From Ignavibacteriota bacterium (lineage in GTDB: Bacteria > Bacteroidota > Ignavibacteria > Ignavibacteriales > Melioribacteraceae): DNA of 64,000 nucleotides. The stretch covers positions 930,001 to 994,000 of the forward strand of contig JADJWT010000001.1 in assembly GCA_016716225.1 (NCBI GenBank), in the 5' to 3' direction. Made by a program: the position numbers and the translations under genes. Positions 63,754-64,000 of the stretch are shown here, one piece after another; the stretch's first letter is position 1; each line of letters opens with the position of its first letter. A model generated the notes under the pieces. That model had not been told where the DNA came from and did not search any database. It worked only from the letters and a program-made list of their open reading frames with translations.

Positions 63754-64000
63754 ATCAGTGTTGATTACCATATTTTTTGCAGCAATAAATATTACTGCAC
63801 AAGAAAACGATTATTCAAAATATGCGGGTTATGTAAATTTTGGTGATTTAACTTCACTTCAAAGCGATGAAGAAGTTACTGAAATTTTGATTGAAGAAAA
63901 ATTATTGAAAATGGTTTCCAAATTTACGGATGAAGATCCGGAACTTTCTGAATTAGTAGGCGGATTAAAATTAATTAAAGTAAATACATTTGCTGTAACT
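63737..64000 (+). CDS. DUF4252-like exported protein, partial (runs off right edge)
   Basis: The first 88 residues are present; the frame is open at the edge. A signal peptide ends at about 22 (ITAQ), followed by YAGYVNFGDLTSLQSDEEVTEILIEEKLL and LSELVGGLKLIKVNTFAV. This is the start of DUF4252, a small exported protein often found behind ECF sigma/anti-sigma pairs in Bacteroidota. GGAGAAA lies about 10 nt before the ATG. It overlaps the anti-sigma gene by 17 nt. Confidence 0.8.
   Translation, partial: MKTLIKSVLITIFFAAINITAQENDYSKYAGYVNFGDLTSLQSDEEVTEILIEEKLLKMVSKFTDEDPELSELVGGLKLIKVNTFAVT

Overview
The window is strongly AT-rich (about 30% G+C by eye) and looks like a chromosome segment of a Bacteroidota/Ignavibacteriota-type bacterium. 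The reasons are a secreted protein with a type IX secretion C-terminal sorting domain (59491-60606), a giant one-piece hybrid two-component regulator with a Reg_prop/Y_Y_Y sensor (2746-6789), a TorF-type porin, a DUF4295-like small protein, and a DUF4252 protein behind an ECF sigma factor. Many genes have a visible Shine-Dalgarno motif (AAGGAG/GGAG), unlike typical Bacteroidia, so an Ignavibacteria-like lineage is my inference. I see no rRNA, tRNA, transposase, prophage or CRISPR array. dnaA with adjoining DnaA boxes indicates that the replication origin lies at about 56.7-57.5 kb.

Layout. 0-2.6 kb: small exported proteins of the NIPSNAP-like and SnoaL-like types, and a DUF2007 protein. 2.7-13 kb: the hybrid regulator, a cupin-DUF2007 fusion, a PafA-like alkaline phosphatase, an S37-type peptidase and P5C dehydrogenase. 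13.2-19.8 kb: small membrane proteins, B-family DNA polymerase II, an AraC-GyrI regulator, an OmpA protein, and TfoX and DUF1801 proteins. 20.1-31.3 kb: an accessory island of small stress or unknown-substrate proteins: a GlxA-type regulator, VOC/PhnB, dihydrofolate-reductase-like, SRPBCC/AHSA1, DUF1801, YdeI with a CDGSH iron-sulfur tail, DinB, MATE, a PEP-mutase-like protein and Ada. It carries dispersed repeats and a duplicated promoter with a decayed gene remnant. 31.6-34.4 kb: larE-larB-larC for the nickel-pincer cofactor, followed by an overlapping small His-rich membrane protein and no larA. 34.6-40 kb: membrane proteins (DUF2157, GDYXXLXY), an AraC regulator, a cupin and an AlkZ-like protein.

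Nitrogen theme. gltB-gltD (glutamate synthase), a P-II/Amt/porin operon, asparaginase and a cyclic-nucleotide-binding-domain/aspartase fusion all lie between 40 and 62.6 kb. Together they would take up ammonium, assimilate it into glutamate, and release it again from asparagine and aspartate. P5C dehydrogenase at 11.4-13 kb adds glutamate from proline.

48-64 kb: HtpX, an Nfu-type Fe-S protein, a KamA-like radical SAM protein, a DUF4295-like protein of 54 aa, a tail-specific protease, YjbR, dnaA/oriC, a sugar epimerase, asparaginase, the T9SS protein, the CNB-aspartase, and an ECF sigma operon that runs off the right edge with a clear ECF-type promoter. The observations most worth following are the CNB-aspartase fusion, the YdeI-CDGSH fusion, the lar operon with its His-rich small protein, the duplicated GlxA promoter, the exactly 200-bp-spaced repeats in oriC, and long imperfect hairpins at convergent gene ends.
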